Source: Bacteroidales bacterium (GTDB lineage Bacteria; Bacteroidota; Bacteroidia; Bacteroidales; JAIOZK01). From it: 60,819 nt of DNA. Made by a program: the position numbers and the translations under genes. Shown here in pieces: positions 1 to 8,223 of the stretch; the stretch's first letter is position 1, and every line of letters begins with the position of its first letter. Below the pieces are notes generated by a model. The model was not told the origin of the DNA. It searched no databases and saw only the letters and a list, made by a program, of their open reading frames with translations. The stretch is taken from NCBI GenBank assembly GCA_021738625.1, contig JAIPBS010000024.1, positions 1 to 60,819 on the forward strand, given 5' to 3'.

Positions 1-1
1 A

Positions 2-322
2 TCGGATTGTGTTGTCTGGACAGATACCGAAGAAATACCAACGCCTGAAGAATATTATTCCAAACTCAAAACAATTCCCATAAAAGCTTACCCAAATCCG
101 GCAAATAATAAGATCAACTTTGCCCTGGAAAACACGGATCAACACAAAAACATCAAGTTAGAATGCTATGATATTTTCGGCCAAAAGGTGCATGAGCAAA
201 AAATTTACACGGGGCAAATGGAAGCCGAAGCAGATGTTTCCAAATGGGGAAAAGGGATTTATATTGTGGTGGTAAAAAGCAATGGAAAAGTCGTTGGAAA
301 AACTAAGTTTGTGGTGGGATGA
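2..322 (+). CDS. C-terminal end of a T9SS-secreted protein (partial)
   Basis: The reading frame is open from the window edge to a TGA at 320-322 and gives 106 residues. It holds a type A T9SS sorting domain: YPNPANNKINF begins at residue 30, followed by the strand YDIFGQKV and the closing GKGIYIVVV, the usual order in these 70-80 residue tails. The sorting domain directs an outer-membrane-translocated cargo to the cell surface. The function of the missing N-terminal part cannot be told. The stop overlaps the next ATG as ATGA. Base use is AT-rich compared with genes after 2.9 kb. Confidence 0.85.
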   Translation, partial: SDCVVWTDTEEIPTPEEYYSKLKTIPIKAYPNPANNKINFALENTDQHKNIKLECYDIFGQKVHEQKIYTGQMEAEADVSKWGKGIYIVVVKSNGKVVGKTKFVVG

Positions 323-807
323 ATGGATTTATGGTAAATAGAAGAACGATGAACAAATGGCCTGGACGAGGACATCTACGCCAGCTAGGGAAAGCCGAAC
401 TATATACAATTCTTGATAATAGCACCGGAAGGCTCAATGCATTAATACGTAATACACTGATATTATGCTATACACTTACTTTTGAAGAACCTTATGTTTT
501 TCCGGGTGGTTTAAAATCACGCCGTATAATTAAAAAACCTATTCCGGAAATTTATAATGATCCTTTATTTAAGGTTTACCCGAATCCGGCAAACAGTTAC
601 ATAATAATAGAATTCAACAGTGAAATATCCGAAATAAATAATAAGGTAAGTATTTTCGACAATAAAGCCAGATTAGTTAAAACTATGTATTCCGCTGGTA
701 AGTCATATTTAATAATAAGGGTAAGTAAATTACCTGCAGGTATTTATTTCATTAATTTACAAAACGAAAACAAAATTTATTCAGAACAATTTGTTATAAC
801 AAAATAA
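319..807 (+). pseudogene. Probable truncated T9SS cargo (C-terminal fragment)
   Basis: The 162-residue frame has no signal peptide, but ends in a clear T9SS sorting domain: VYPNPANSYIIIEF near residue 91, then VSIFDNKARLV and AGIYFINL. Before it, the stretch ending CYTLTFEEPYVFPGG resembles the segment just ahead of the sorting domain in other Bacteroidota surface proteins. A secreted protein without a signal peptide cannot reach T9SS, so I read this as the tail of a larger gene whose front is lost. Its ATG overlaps the stop of the upstream gene (ATGA), so translational coupling of a real short protein is a weaker alternative. Confidence 0.5.
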
Positions 808-851
808 CGATTATCATGATAATTGGCTTAATAAGAAAATTCAATATACTT

Positions 852-2411
852 ATGAGTAATAATAAAACAATAATATTAGTATTAATTGTTTCGTTTACAG
901 CAAACTGTTCTTTTTCTCAAGTAGTATATTTTGATACTGTATACCATTTCACGCCTTGGAATTACTGGGATTTTGCAAGGAATGTGATAGAAGTGGATGA
1001 TGGCTATATTCTTCAGGGACAGACATCAGAGCAAAACAACATTGATTGGTATAGGATAGGTTTTTCAAAGATAGATACGGTGGGCAACCAGGTTTGGATG
1101 AAAAGTTACGGAGACACTATTTCAGAATGGATCATTGGCCGTTCAGGCTCTTTAATTAAATCATCTTCAGGAGGTTTTTATTCAGTGGGAACAAAGAGAA
1201 CGCCAACCGATGATTGGGTATTTGATCAGGGATTGATCATGAGATACGATGATAATCTAGATACCTTATGGACTAAGTTGCATTGCGAAAAAACCGAACC
1301 TGTTGATACGGCATATATGTTGCAACAGGTAAAACAACTTGATAATAAAGACCTTGTTATTGTTGGCTTAGCTTATCCCTATGGAAAAACCAGCCGAATT
1401 TACTTAATAAAAACCGATAGCCTTGGTAACAAAATATGGGATAAGTGGTTGGGATTTGGTAGTACCAATTATTTTTATTCGTATAGTGTTATTCAAACTT
1501 CAGATCATGGATATGCAATTGGAGGGGTAGTTCATTACTGGCCAGATAATCAAGAAATAGATCCAATAGTAATAAAAACTGATAGTTTAGGGAACCAGGA
1601 ATGGATTAAATACTTAGGTGGACCATATAAGGATCATCAAGCATTTGTAGCCAATTCAAACAATAATACTATTATTGTTGGGATGAATATAGCAGATGAA
1701 CCTGTTGGCACAACTGAGTATAATGGACGAATAACACTGGCTGAATTAGATATTGAAGGAAATATAATTTGGGAAAAAAAATACGGAAGCAAACATTATT
1801 TAAGTAGGCTTTATTGCGTAATAACACTTGAGAATAATTCAATTATTGCAACTGGATATCATTATACCGATTTCCCACACACCGAGGGATGGATACTAAA
1901 AACTAGTTCCGAAGGAGATAGTATTTGGATGAGGAATTATGATTATGCAGATTTGTCTATATACAGCGACAACTGGTTGTTTGATATAAAAGCCACCTTT
2001 GATGGAGGATTGATTGCATGTGGAGATGTAAAACCACATGACCCTGATCCGGGTAACCAGGATGCATGGGTACTAAAGCTCGACAGTAACGGCTGTGACA
2101 CCCCAAACTGTGATCCAACGGTTATAATGCCCATACAAATTGCAAACAGAGGATCAATTGAAGTTTTTCCAAATCCTGCGGATAAGCAGTTCGTTGTTCG
2201 TTGTTCTCCCGATAACTATCGGGAGTTCGTGGAAAGGAATTGTGTCATTCAGGTTTTCGATCTTTTTGGCAGGAAGGTTAAGGAAATCAAAGTACCAAAA
2301 GGAAAGGAACAAATAATAGTAAATGTTGAAAACTGGAAAAGGGGATTGTATCTGCTGAGGGTAAGTTCAGGAGATGGGTATGCTGAAAGTGTGAAGGTTG
2401 TTATCGAATAA
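852..2411 (+). CDS. T9SS-sorted repeat protein, predicted secreted
   Basis: I choose the ATG at 852 rather than 816, because it puts a standard signal peptide at the N-terminus (MSNNKTIILVLIVSF, ending near CSFSQ). The mature part repeats a pattern of a Gly-Gly turn, then a Lys-Thr-Asp segment, then Leu-Gly-Asn and a Trp (for example KTDSLGNQEW), typical of beta-propeller-like secreted proteins of unknown function. The last 80 residues form a T9SS sorting domain (VFPNPADKQFVV from residue 438). Between its first and second strands lies the extra segment SPDNYREFVERN, encoded by a perfect palindrome at 2206-2225. Codon use is AT-rich relative to the neighbouring peptidase. No substrate or catalytic motif is visible. 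Confidence 0.8.
   Translation: MSNNKTIILVLIVSFTANCSFSQVVYFDTVYHFTPWNYWDFARNVIEVDDGYILQGQTSEQNNIDWYRIGFSKIDTVGNQVWMKSYGDTISEWIIGRSGSLIKSSSGGFYSVGTKRTPTDDWVFDQGLIMRYDDNLDTLWTKLHCEKTEPVDTAYMLQQVKQLDNKDLVIVGLAYPYGKTSRIYLIKTDSLGNKIWDKWLGFGSTNYFYSYSVIQTSDHGYAIGGVVHYWPDNQEIDPIVIKTDSLGNQEWIKYLGGPYKDHQAFVANSNNNTIIVGMNIADEPVGTTEYNGRITLAELDIEGNIIWEKKYGSKHYLSRLYCVITLENNSIIATGYHYTDFPHTEGWILKTSSEGDSIWMRNYDYADLSIYSDNWLFDIKATFDGGLIACGDVKPHDPDPGNQDAWVLKLDSNGCDTPNCDPTVIMPIQIANRGSIEVFPNPADKQFVVRCSPDNYREFVERNCVIQVFDLFGRKVKEIKVPKGKEQIIVNVENWKRGLYLLRVSSGDGYAESVKVVIE
2206..2225. repeat. REP-like palindrome inside a coding sequence
   Basis: The sequence reads CTCCCGATA, AC, TATCGGGAG: a perfect 9-bp stem with a two-base loop. 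It sits in frame in the sorting domain of the surrounding gene, where it encodes Ser-Pro-Asp-Asn-Tyr-Arg-Glu. A near copy lies in the intergenic repeat at 18000-18017, and the flanks are similar too (GTTGTTC-type units before, GTTC after). Confidence 0.65.
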
Positions 2412-2515
2412 TACATACTGAATCTTATTAAAAATGTAAAGCACTTTTCTGTAGATTCAGTTATACCGATTGGAATATGAGGTCAATCATTGCAAAAATG
2501 TTCCGAATCGATATA
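2412..2515 (-). repeat. Double-hairpin repeat R1, copy A
   Basis: About 104 bp, starting directly after the stop of the T9SS gene. Read on the minus strand it aligns base for base, with few differences, to the copies at 4859, 54261 and 58618. It contains two adjacent imperfect hairpins: one with the arms TGAATCT/AGATTCA, and one with arms around TATACCGATTGG. It may also act as a transcript end for the upstream gene. Confidence 0.85.
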
Positions 2516-2518
2516 AAA

Positions 2519-2542
2519 GGCCCGGATGTGAACGTCCGCGCC
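2519..2542. repeat. REP-like palindrome R3, copy 1
   Basis: GGCCCGGA and TCCGCGCC form an 8-base stem with one mismatch around an 8-base loop. The same stem design, with a mismatch at the same place, recurs at 20834-20856. Confidence 0.5.
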
Positions 2543-2889
2543 TGCGGGGGCGCAAGCCAATGCGCCAAATTCGCTAAATCGCTACATCGTGCAATCGTTC
2601 AATCGTTACATCCATTACAATCAATCAAAGGTCCATTTTGCATATTCTAAAACCACGCGTTCATTGCGGTTAAAGCAACTATAATGATAAACCCACCAAG
2701 AAGGTATTACGTTTTACAGTCAAACCGTCCGTCCACGAACACCCAAACACAACATATCGTCTGAAAACGTACACCCTGCCATTTTATCAATCCCCATAAT
2801 CATCTGTAAAGCAATCATCTATATTTTCCGGTACGCCCATTGAATTTCTTTGATCAACCAAAATAAATGTTAATCAAACAAAATTCAAC
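2543..2889. other. Intergenic region without a recognisable gene
   Basis: Contains a run of degenerate units of the form ATCGTGCAATCGTTCAATCGT (2586-2612), no good open frame and no exact TAnnTTTG box in front of the peptidase gene. I see nothing else in it. Confidence 0.5.
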
Positions 2890-4479
2890 ATGAAAACAAG
2901 AAAGATTTTTTCAGAAAACATCCGCAGCTTCAACAACACAGGAAGGGCAGGCCTGCAGGCTTTGCTTTTCCTGTTGTTGTTTGCACCGGTTTTGATGGCC
3001 GGCAACCCGCCGGAAACGAAAAGTACGGATATCCCCGGCATCACGCAGGACGAGCTGAAAGGCCATGTGTATTTCCTGGCTTCGGATTATATGAACGGCC
3101 GGATGACCGGCACGGATGACCTGAGCCGCGCACTCCAGTATGTCGAATCGCAATTCAAAGCCATCGGACTGGAACCGCATTACCAGGAATTTCAGCTTAC
3201 ACGCAAAACTTATCATTTCGACACCCCCATGACCATCACAACCCATGATGCCATGCTGGATTTCCTGAATGGCAAGGACTATAAAAGCAATTACCTGTTT
3301 GCCGGAGCCTACACCGGAGATGAAGCCGAACTGATTTGTGTGGGTTATGGCATAGAAGAGCCCATAGAAGACTGGAACGATTATGAAAACCTGGATTTGG
3401 AAGGCAAAGCCGTCATCATTTTTGACGGGGCGCCTGCCTTTAATGGAAAGCATATGCTATCCGATGAAAAAACGGAAATGTATAACAGTAGGGAAGGACG
3501 GAATCTGAAACTGCGCAATGCCATGATGAAAAATCCCATGGCCATTTTCCTGGTGATCACCGATGATATGAAGGAAACCTATGACGGATTTGAAGCTTTC
3601 ACCGAAGTGTCTTCCTTTGAATACGGCGAGGAAAACTTTTTTACCGATATCGGCCGTCCCTTTTATAAACTATTTCTTGCCAAGCAGGAAATGGCGGATC
3701 GGATTTATTCGGACTTTGAGATTGAAAATGGCGACCTGGGCAGCCTCAGCACAAGGGAATACAAAAAACTGATCAAAACAACCTATCAACTCGATCTGAA
3801 CATCCGGATCACGGAACAAAAAGAAACTTCACAAAACCTTTATGCCATCCTGGAAGGAAGCGATCCCATCCTCAAAGATGAATACGTGACGGTGGGCGCT
3901 CACCTCGATCACATCGAACGGGTCGGGGGCCGGGTGTGCAAAGGCGCCGACGACAATGCCAGCGGCATCAGCGGGATGATTGAAATGGCCCAGGAGGTGT
4001 ACAGGCAAAAACCCGGACGTTCGGTGGTCTTTGTGGCATACAGCGGAGAGGAAACGGGATTGTACGGCTCGAAGCATTTTGTGGAAAACTGCCCGGTAGA
4101 ACTGGAGAAGGTGATTGTAAACCTTAATTTCGATTGCATCGGCAGGCAAGGACGGTACGCTTCGCAGGGTCATGATATATTTGCTACGGATACCGATGGC
4201 ATACCTTCCAACCTCAGAGAGATTGTGGAAGAATTGAATGCCGGTAAATACAACATCAAGCTGGGTTATGAGATCCCGCAACGCTCCGGCACCAGCGACC
4301 ATGCAAGTTATATTGAAAAAGGCATACCAGCGGTCTCCTTCTTCAATGGGGGGCACCAGGACCTGCACCGCCCCACCGACGATCCCGACAAGCTGGATTA
4401 TGAATTCATGGAGCGCATGACCGAATTCGGCTACGAGCTGATCATGCTGATGGCAAATGAGCGCAAGCTTAGGATGTAA
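2890..4479 (+). CDS. Secreted M28-family zinc aminopeptidase with PA-like insert
   Basis: A 529-residue peptidase of the M28 family, which removes N-terminal amino acids using two zinc ions. The N-terminus carries a signal peptide (ALLFLLLFAPVLMAG). Residues ~50-100 hold the typical start (ELKGHVYFLASDYMNGRMTG); a protease-associated-like segment follows to about 260. The metal and catalytic residues are all visible: H338 in AHLDH, D355 in GADDNASG, catalytic E387 with E388 in YSGEETG, D415 in NFDCIGR and H493 in DLHRPTDD. The enzyme probably acts in the periplasm or outside the cell on peptides. It is flanked by copies A and B of repeat R1 in opposite orientations, and its base use is richer in G+C than the genes before it. 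Confidence 0.9.
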   Translation: MKTRKIFSENIRSFNNTGRAGLQALLFLLLFAPVLMAGNPPETKSTDIPGITQDELKGHVYFLASDYMNGRMTGTDDLSRALQYVESQFKAIGLEPHYQEFQLTRKTYHFDTPMTITTHDAMLDFLNGKDYKSNYLFAGAYTGDEAELICVGYGIEEPIEDWNDYENLDLEGKAVIIFDGAPAFNGKHMLSDEKTEMYNSREGRNLKLRNAMMKNPMAIFLVITDDMKETYDGFEAFTEVSSFEYGEENFFTDIGRPFYKLFLAKQEMADRIYSDFEIENGDLGSLSTREYKKLIKTTYQLDLNIRITEQKETSQNLYAILEGSDPILKDEYVTVGAHLDHIERVGGRVCKGADDNASGISGMIEMAQEVYRQKPGRSVVFVAYSGEETGLYGSKHFVENCPVELEKVIVNLNFDCIGRQGRYASQGHDIFATDTDGIPSNLREIVEELNAGKYNIKLGYEIPQRSGTSDHASYIEKGIPAVSFFNGGHQDLHRPTDDPDKLDYEFMERMTEFGYELIMLMANERKLRM

Positions 4480-4567
4480 AAGTGCATCCACAAACCATCT
4501 GCTTCATTTTGTTACCAGGCCCTTTTTTAGTATCTTTTAGCCTCTATAAGATAACGAGGAGGAACCG

Positions 4568-4786
4568 ATGCGGAAGTTTTTTGGCACGACCATTTTTCTT
4601 GGAGGCCTGGTATATGCGGTATGGTACCTTTTTGGAGGCGGAATTGATTTCTATCCCAGATTGGACAGGCTACAGGAAGGACCGGCTATGGAATTTCTGA
4701 ATCTGTCGGTTAACCTGGCCGTAATCTTCGCATCCCTGGTTTTTGGATTAAAATGGGCATTGGGATATAGCTTCGGCAGAAAGTAG
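4568..4786 (+). CDS. Small two-helix membrane protein, unknown function
   Basis: Seventy-two residues with two hydrophobic helices, about residues 5-25 (FGTTIFLGGLVYAVWYLFGG) and 47-66 (LNLSVNLAVIFASLVFGLKW). The start is supported by a strong ribosome binding site, GAGGAGG at 4559-4565, which is unusual for this phylum. A longer frame starting at 4482 in another phase has no such support. I do not recognise the family. It lies 88 bp after the M28 peptidase and could share its transcript. Confidence 0.65.
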   Translation: MRKFFGTTIFLGGLVYAVWYLFGGGIDFYPRLDRLQEGPAMEFLNLSVNLAVIFASLVFGLKWALGYSFGRK

Positions 4787-5186
4787 GGCAAGTCATAATT
4801 TTATATTACCACTATTTGGGATTCCTCGCTTCGCTGCTAATTCTTTGATCATCACTTTGTATACCGATTCGGAACAGGTTTGCAATGATTGACCTACTGT
4901 TCCTTTCGGTATAACTGAATCTAACAGAAAAATGCATTGCATTTTATGTAAGATTCAGTATATAATTCCAATCCAAATCAAACATAGGAAAGTCACATCG
5001 CAAATCGTGCAATCGATATTTAAGATTTAACAGATTGAACGATTTAATCCTTCCGCACTGACAACCTCTTCTATATTCAGGTTGTCCATATCTTCTGAAG
5101 CTAAGTCAAACAAATATAGCAATTTAGAAAGGATATAAATAAAGCAAAAAGCATTCAAAAAATTACATATTAAGATTTCTGCGTAT
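4787..5186. other. Intergenic region holding repeat R1 copy B
   Basis: No gene seen. It contains R1 copy B (4859-4964), then degenerate AATCGTGCAATCGATATTT-like text and the upstream region of the next gene. Confidence 0.5.
4859..4964 (+). repeat. Double-hairpin repeat R1, copy B
   Basis: The clearest copy of the family. Hairpin 1: TATACCG pairs with CGGTATA and, after a small internal loop, GGAACAG with CTGTTCC. Hairpin 2: ACTGAATCT pairs with AGATTCAGT and inside it AAAATGC with GCATTTT. The two hairpins are directly adjacent and share the architecture outer stem, internal loop, 7-bp inner stem. Confidence 0.9.
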
Positions 5187-5194
5187 TATTTTTG
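5187..5194 (+). promoter_or_regulatory. -7 promoter box (TATTTTTG)
   Basis: Exact match to TAnnTTTG, 40 bp before the ATG of the thioredoxin-like T9SS cargo. No clear -33 element was found. Confidence 0.45.
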
Positions 5195-5234
5195 AACTTG
5201 AAAAAGAGGTCATTAACCAATAAAAACCACAAAC

Positions 5235-7547
5235 ATGAAAAAAGCGATTTTTACAATTTTCCTGCTCGCCACTGCCAGCCTGGCTTTCTCACAGCAGGTT
5301 GACCGGCAACGTGTCATCATGGAAATCGGTACCGGCACCTGGTGTCAGTTTTGCCCGGCAGCAGCCAACGGGGCCGACGACATGGTTGAAAACGGACATA
5401 GTGTCGCTGTTATTGAATATCATAACGGCGATTCATATGCCACCACGCAATCACAGGCACGAATAGATTACTATAACATCACAGGTTTCCCTACAGCAAA
5501 ATTCGACGGAACCCTGACCGAAGTGGGAGGCGGCGGAGCCAGCCAAAGCAAATACAATGATTATTTGCCTTTGTATAATCAGCGAATGGATGTTTTGAGT
5601 TCCTTCACTATTGACATGTGCGGGGATAACACTTCAGGTTCGACATACGAATTTATGGTAACCATCAACAAGGTGGCCGATTATACAGGCTCCAATCTGG
5701 TGGTGCATGCCGTGATCACCGAATCGCATATCCCGGAAAGCTGGCAGGGCATGTCTGAACTGAACTTTGTCTGCAGACAAATGTATCCCGACCAATTAGG
5801 GACAGCCATCAGTATGAACACGGGTGACGAACTGGAACTTGATTATACTGTAAACCTTGATCCTTCATGGGATGCCGACGAATGTGAGTTTGTTGTTTTT
5901 ATACAGGATAACACCACCAAGGAGATACTGCAGGGTGAGCGCGTGATCCTTCCTGACATGACAGGATGCGCTCCGGTAGCAGCCATATCCTGCAATGATA
6001 CCTCCGTTTGCGTGAATGGGTCAACCCAATTCACGGATGCTTCCTCCGGCAATGTTATCAGCCGCGAATGGAACTTCGAAGGCGGAAACCCTGCCACTTC
6101 AACCGATCCCAACCCAACCGTAACCTACAATATAAGCGGATATTACGATGTCGAGCTGATCGTTTCGGATGGCACCATTTACGACACCACACTCAAAACC
6201 GAGTGGATTGAGGTAAAAACCGATCCCGCCCAGTGTGACAAGCCGGAAGGAACACATCATGCCTGCGACGGCTTGAACAATGAATACACCGTCGATCCTG
6301 TCGATTTTGCCGAGTATTACACCTGGAATGTGGAACCATCCTCCGCCGGAAATATTAGCGGAGGCGGTACAACAGGTATTTTTGTACCCACGGAAGGCTA
6401 TACAGGTGAGTTTTCCATTAAGGTTAGGGCAGAGAACGAATGCAATACCGGAGCATGGTCGGATACGCTGCAGGGTACAGTTACCCACTCCCCAACAGAT
6501 TATCAGCTATCACAAGGTGGAGGCTATTGTGAAGGCGGTCAGGGAGTCGAGTTGAAGCTATATGGTTCTGACGACGACAGTGATTATGAATTATACCTGT
6601 ACGGCGATCCCACAGGAACAATCGTTTCGGGCACAGGTGATACCATCAGTTTTGGCTATCAAAGCGATGAAGGCATCTATACCTGTATTGGTGAAAACCT
6701 ACACTGTGCACGAGGCATGAGCGGTACAGCCTGGATTCACACGATCGACGTACCGGAACAGGCTGAACAACCGGCAGGTGCAGATCAGGCCTGCAGCAAC
6801 GACACCACCACCTATATTTCTGATGGCGCTCCCGATGCCGACATTCTGATCTGGACCATTGACCCGGTGGAAGCCGGCGAGATCGTCGAAGCCATGGCCG
6901 ATTCGGTTACCATTGCATGGAACATCGAATGGTCGGGAACGGCATCCGTTATGGTAGCCGGACAGAACGATTGCGGAACGGGCCCGAATTCCGATCCGAT
7001 TGACGTGACCGTCATGGCCACTCCCATGCCTGTGGTTTCAGGTGATACGGATGTATGCGACAACGAAGAATACATTTACTCTACCCCGCTCACCGAAGGC
7101 AACTCCTATGAGTGGACCGTTGAAGGAGGAACCATTTCGGCGGGTGCCGGCACACACGAGATCACCATCATGTGGGGCGAACCCGGTGAAGGTACTGTTG
7201 AAGTGTCCGAAATCAGCGCCGAAGGATGTACGAATGCTTCAGAACCCTTGACTGCAATCATCGACGAATGTACGGGCGTCGCAGATCAAGCCGTGAACAA
7301 CCTGGTTGTATACCCGAACCCCGTTACCGAGGAGCTGAATATCGAATTCAGATTGAACCGCCCGGTGGAATACCAGGTGAGGATGATGAACGCCCTTGGT
7401 CAGACGGTTTACAATACAACCTGTGAAAACAAAAAAGCCGGACAGCTGATCCGGATCGACATGAACAACATGCCGCAGGGTTATTACCTGGTTTCTATCC
7501 AAACCGAAGACGGCAACAGCATGCTGAAAAAGGTGATCAAACATTAG
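5235..7547 (+). CDS. T9SS-secreted Omp28-like thioredoxin-fold/PKD protein
   Basis: A 770-residue cargo with a signal peptide (cleavage near AFSQQ). The first ~200 residues resemble the Omp28 group: a thioredoxin-like fold with the redox pair C37-x-x-C40 in WCQFCP and the cis-proline segment GFPTAKFDGT. A PKD domain follows (about 255-330, REWNFEGGNPATSTDPNPTV), then several Ig-like repeats of the PKD/SprB type (YTWNVEPSSAG, ILIWTIDPVEAG, YEWTVEGGTIS). The end is a T9SS sorting domain (VVYPNPVTEELNIEF to GYYLVSI). It probably sits on the cell surface; a disulfide role is suggested by the CxxC but not shown. It is monocistronic, with its own promoter box and terminator. Confidence 0.85.
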   Translation: MKKAIFTIFLLATASLAFSQQVDRQRVIMEIGTGTWCQFCPAAANGADDMVENGHSVAVIEYHNGDSYATTQSQARIDYYNITGFPTAKFDGTLTEVGGGGASQSKYNDYLPLYNQRMDVLSSFTIDMCGDNTSGSTYEFMVTINKVADYTGSNLVVHAVITESHIPESWQGMSELNFVCRQMYPDQLGTAISMNTGDELELDYTVNLDPSWDADECEFVVFIQDNTTKEILQGERVILPDMTGCAPVAAISCNDTSVCVNGSTQFTDASSGNVISREWNFEGGNPATSTDPNPTVTYNISGYYDVELIVSDGTIYDTTLKTEWIEVKTDPAQCDKPEGTHHACDGLNNEYTVDPVDFAEYYTWNVEPSSAGNISGGGTTGIFVPTEGYTGEFSIKVRAENECNTGAWSDTLQGTVTHSPTDYQLSQGGGYCEGGQGVELKLYGSDDDSDYELYLYGDPTGTIVSGTGDTISFGYQSDEGIYTCIGENLHCARGMSGTAWIHTIDVPEQAEQPAGADQACSNDTTTYISDGAPDADILIWTIDPVEAGEIVEAMADSVTIAWNIEWSGTASVMVAGQNDCGTGPNSDPIDVTVMATPMPVVSGDTDVCDNEEYIYSTPLTEGNSYEWTVEGGTISAGAGTHEITIMWGEPGEGTVEVSEISAEGCTNASEPLTAIIDECTGVADQAVNNLVVYPNPVTEELNIEFRLNRPVEYQVRMMNALGQTVYNTTCENKKAGQLIRIDMNNMPQGYYLVSIQTEDGNSMLKKVIKH

Positions 7548-7568
7548 TTGTATTTAGTTCTTATTGAA

Positions 7569-7610
7569 AAAAACAAGCCTCATCCGTTGACGGGTGGGGC
7601 TTGTTTTTAT
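7569..7610 (+). terminator. Intrinsic terminator after the Omp28-like gene
   Basis: Stem ACAAGCC-t-CATCC pairing with GGGTG-g-GGCTTGT, followed by a T run. It starts about 22 bp after the stop codon. Confidence 0.85.
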
Positions 7611-7689
7611 TTAAGGACGATAAGAAAGCCAGCAATCCTAATTAAAGTGAGGATACGCAATCAGAAAGTTAAAGCATCTTTTTATTTAC

Positions 7690-7697
7690 TATATTTG
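7690..7697 (+). promoter_or_regulatory. -7 promoter box (TATATTTG)
   Basis: Exact TAnnTTTG box ending 7 bp before the ATG at 7705. Transcription from it would begin at or almost at the start codon, giving a leaderless or near-leaderless message. Confidence 0.55.
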
Positions 7698-7704
7698 TAA
7701 GGCT

Positions 7705-8073
7705 ATGCAAGAAAAATCAATCGTTAGAGACTTTATAATCAAGCAGCTTCAGCAAAACGCTAATGATATTAAAGCTTTTGGTGTTAGTAGAATTGGTTTG
7801 TTCGGTTCTTTTTCCAGACAGGAACAACAGCCTGATAGCGATATTGATTTTCTTGTTGAATTCAAACCTCATCAAAAAAAATATAAAAACTTCATACAAC
7901 TCGCTTTTTATTTAGAAGATTTGTTTGATACGGAAATTGACTTGCTAACAAAGAAATCTCTAAGTCCACATTTTGGTCCTGATATATTAAAAGAGGTTGA
8001 ATACATCAATTACAATGAGACACCTGATTTAGAAACTGATATTGAATTCATTATTAAGAATGAAACAAAATAA
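7705..8073 (+). CDS. MNT-type nucleotidyltransferase (MntA-like antitoxin)
   Basis: 122 residues of the minimal nucleotidyltransferase family. The core motif GLFGSFSRQEQQPDSDIDFL carries the GSxx...DxD signature, and a third acidic strand is seen in TEIDLLTKK. In characterised pairs such proteins AMPylate and silence a HEPN-domain RNase toxin encoded next door. Here no HEPN gene follows; the next gene is an unrelated lipoprotein 150 bp away. The last ~20 residues (NETPDLETDIEFIIKNETK) extend past the usual end of the family at VEYI. It may be an orphan antitoxin or act on a distant partner. Confidence 0.8.
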   Translation: MQEKSIVRDFIIKQLQQNANDIKAFGVSRIGLFGSFSRQEQQPDSDIDFLVEFKPHQKKYKNFIQLAFYLEDLFDTEIDLLTKKSLSPHFGPDILKEVEYINYNETPDLETDIEFIIKNETK

Positions 8074-8223
8074 ATACACAAGGTAGCCACGAATGTTTTA
8101 AGTCCCAAAGCCATAGCTATTGGATCCGTATGAGGCGGTCAAGAATGAACGGTACCAATACCAATGAGGTTGACAAGCCAAAAATTTGCGCTGAATATCA
8201 AATAAAACAGGTAATAATTAGTA

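Noticed and set aside
4482..4700. Frame of 72 codons overlapping the small membrane protein
   Set aside because: The phase starting at 4568 has a strong GAGGAGG site and two clean membrane helices; this one has neither.
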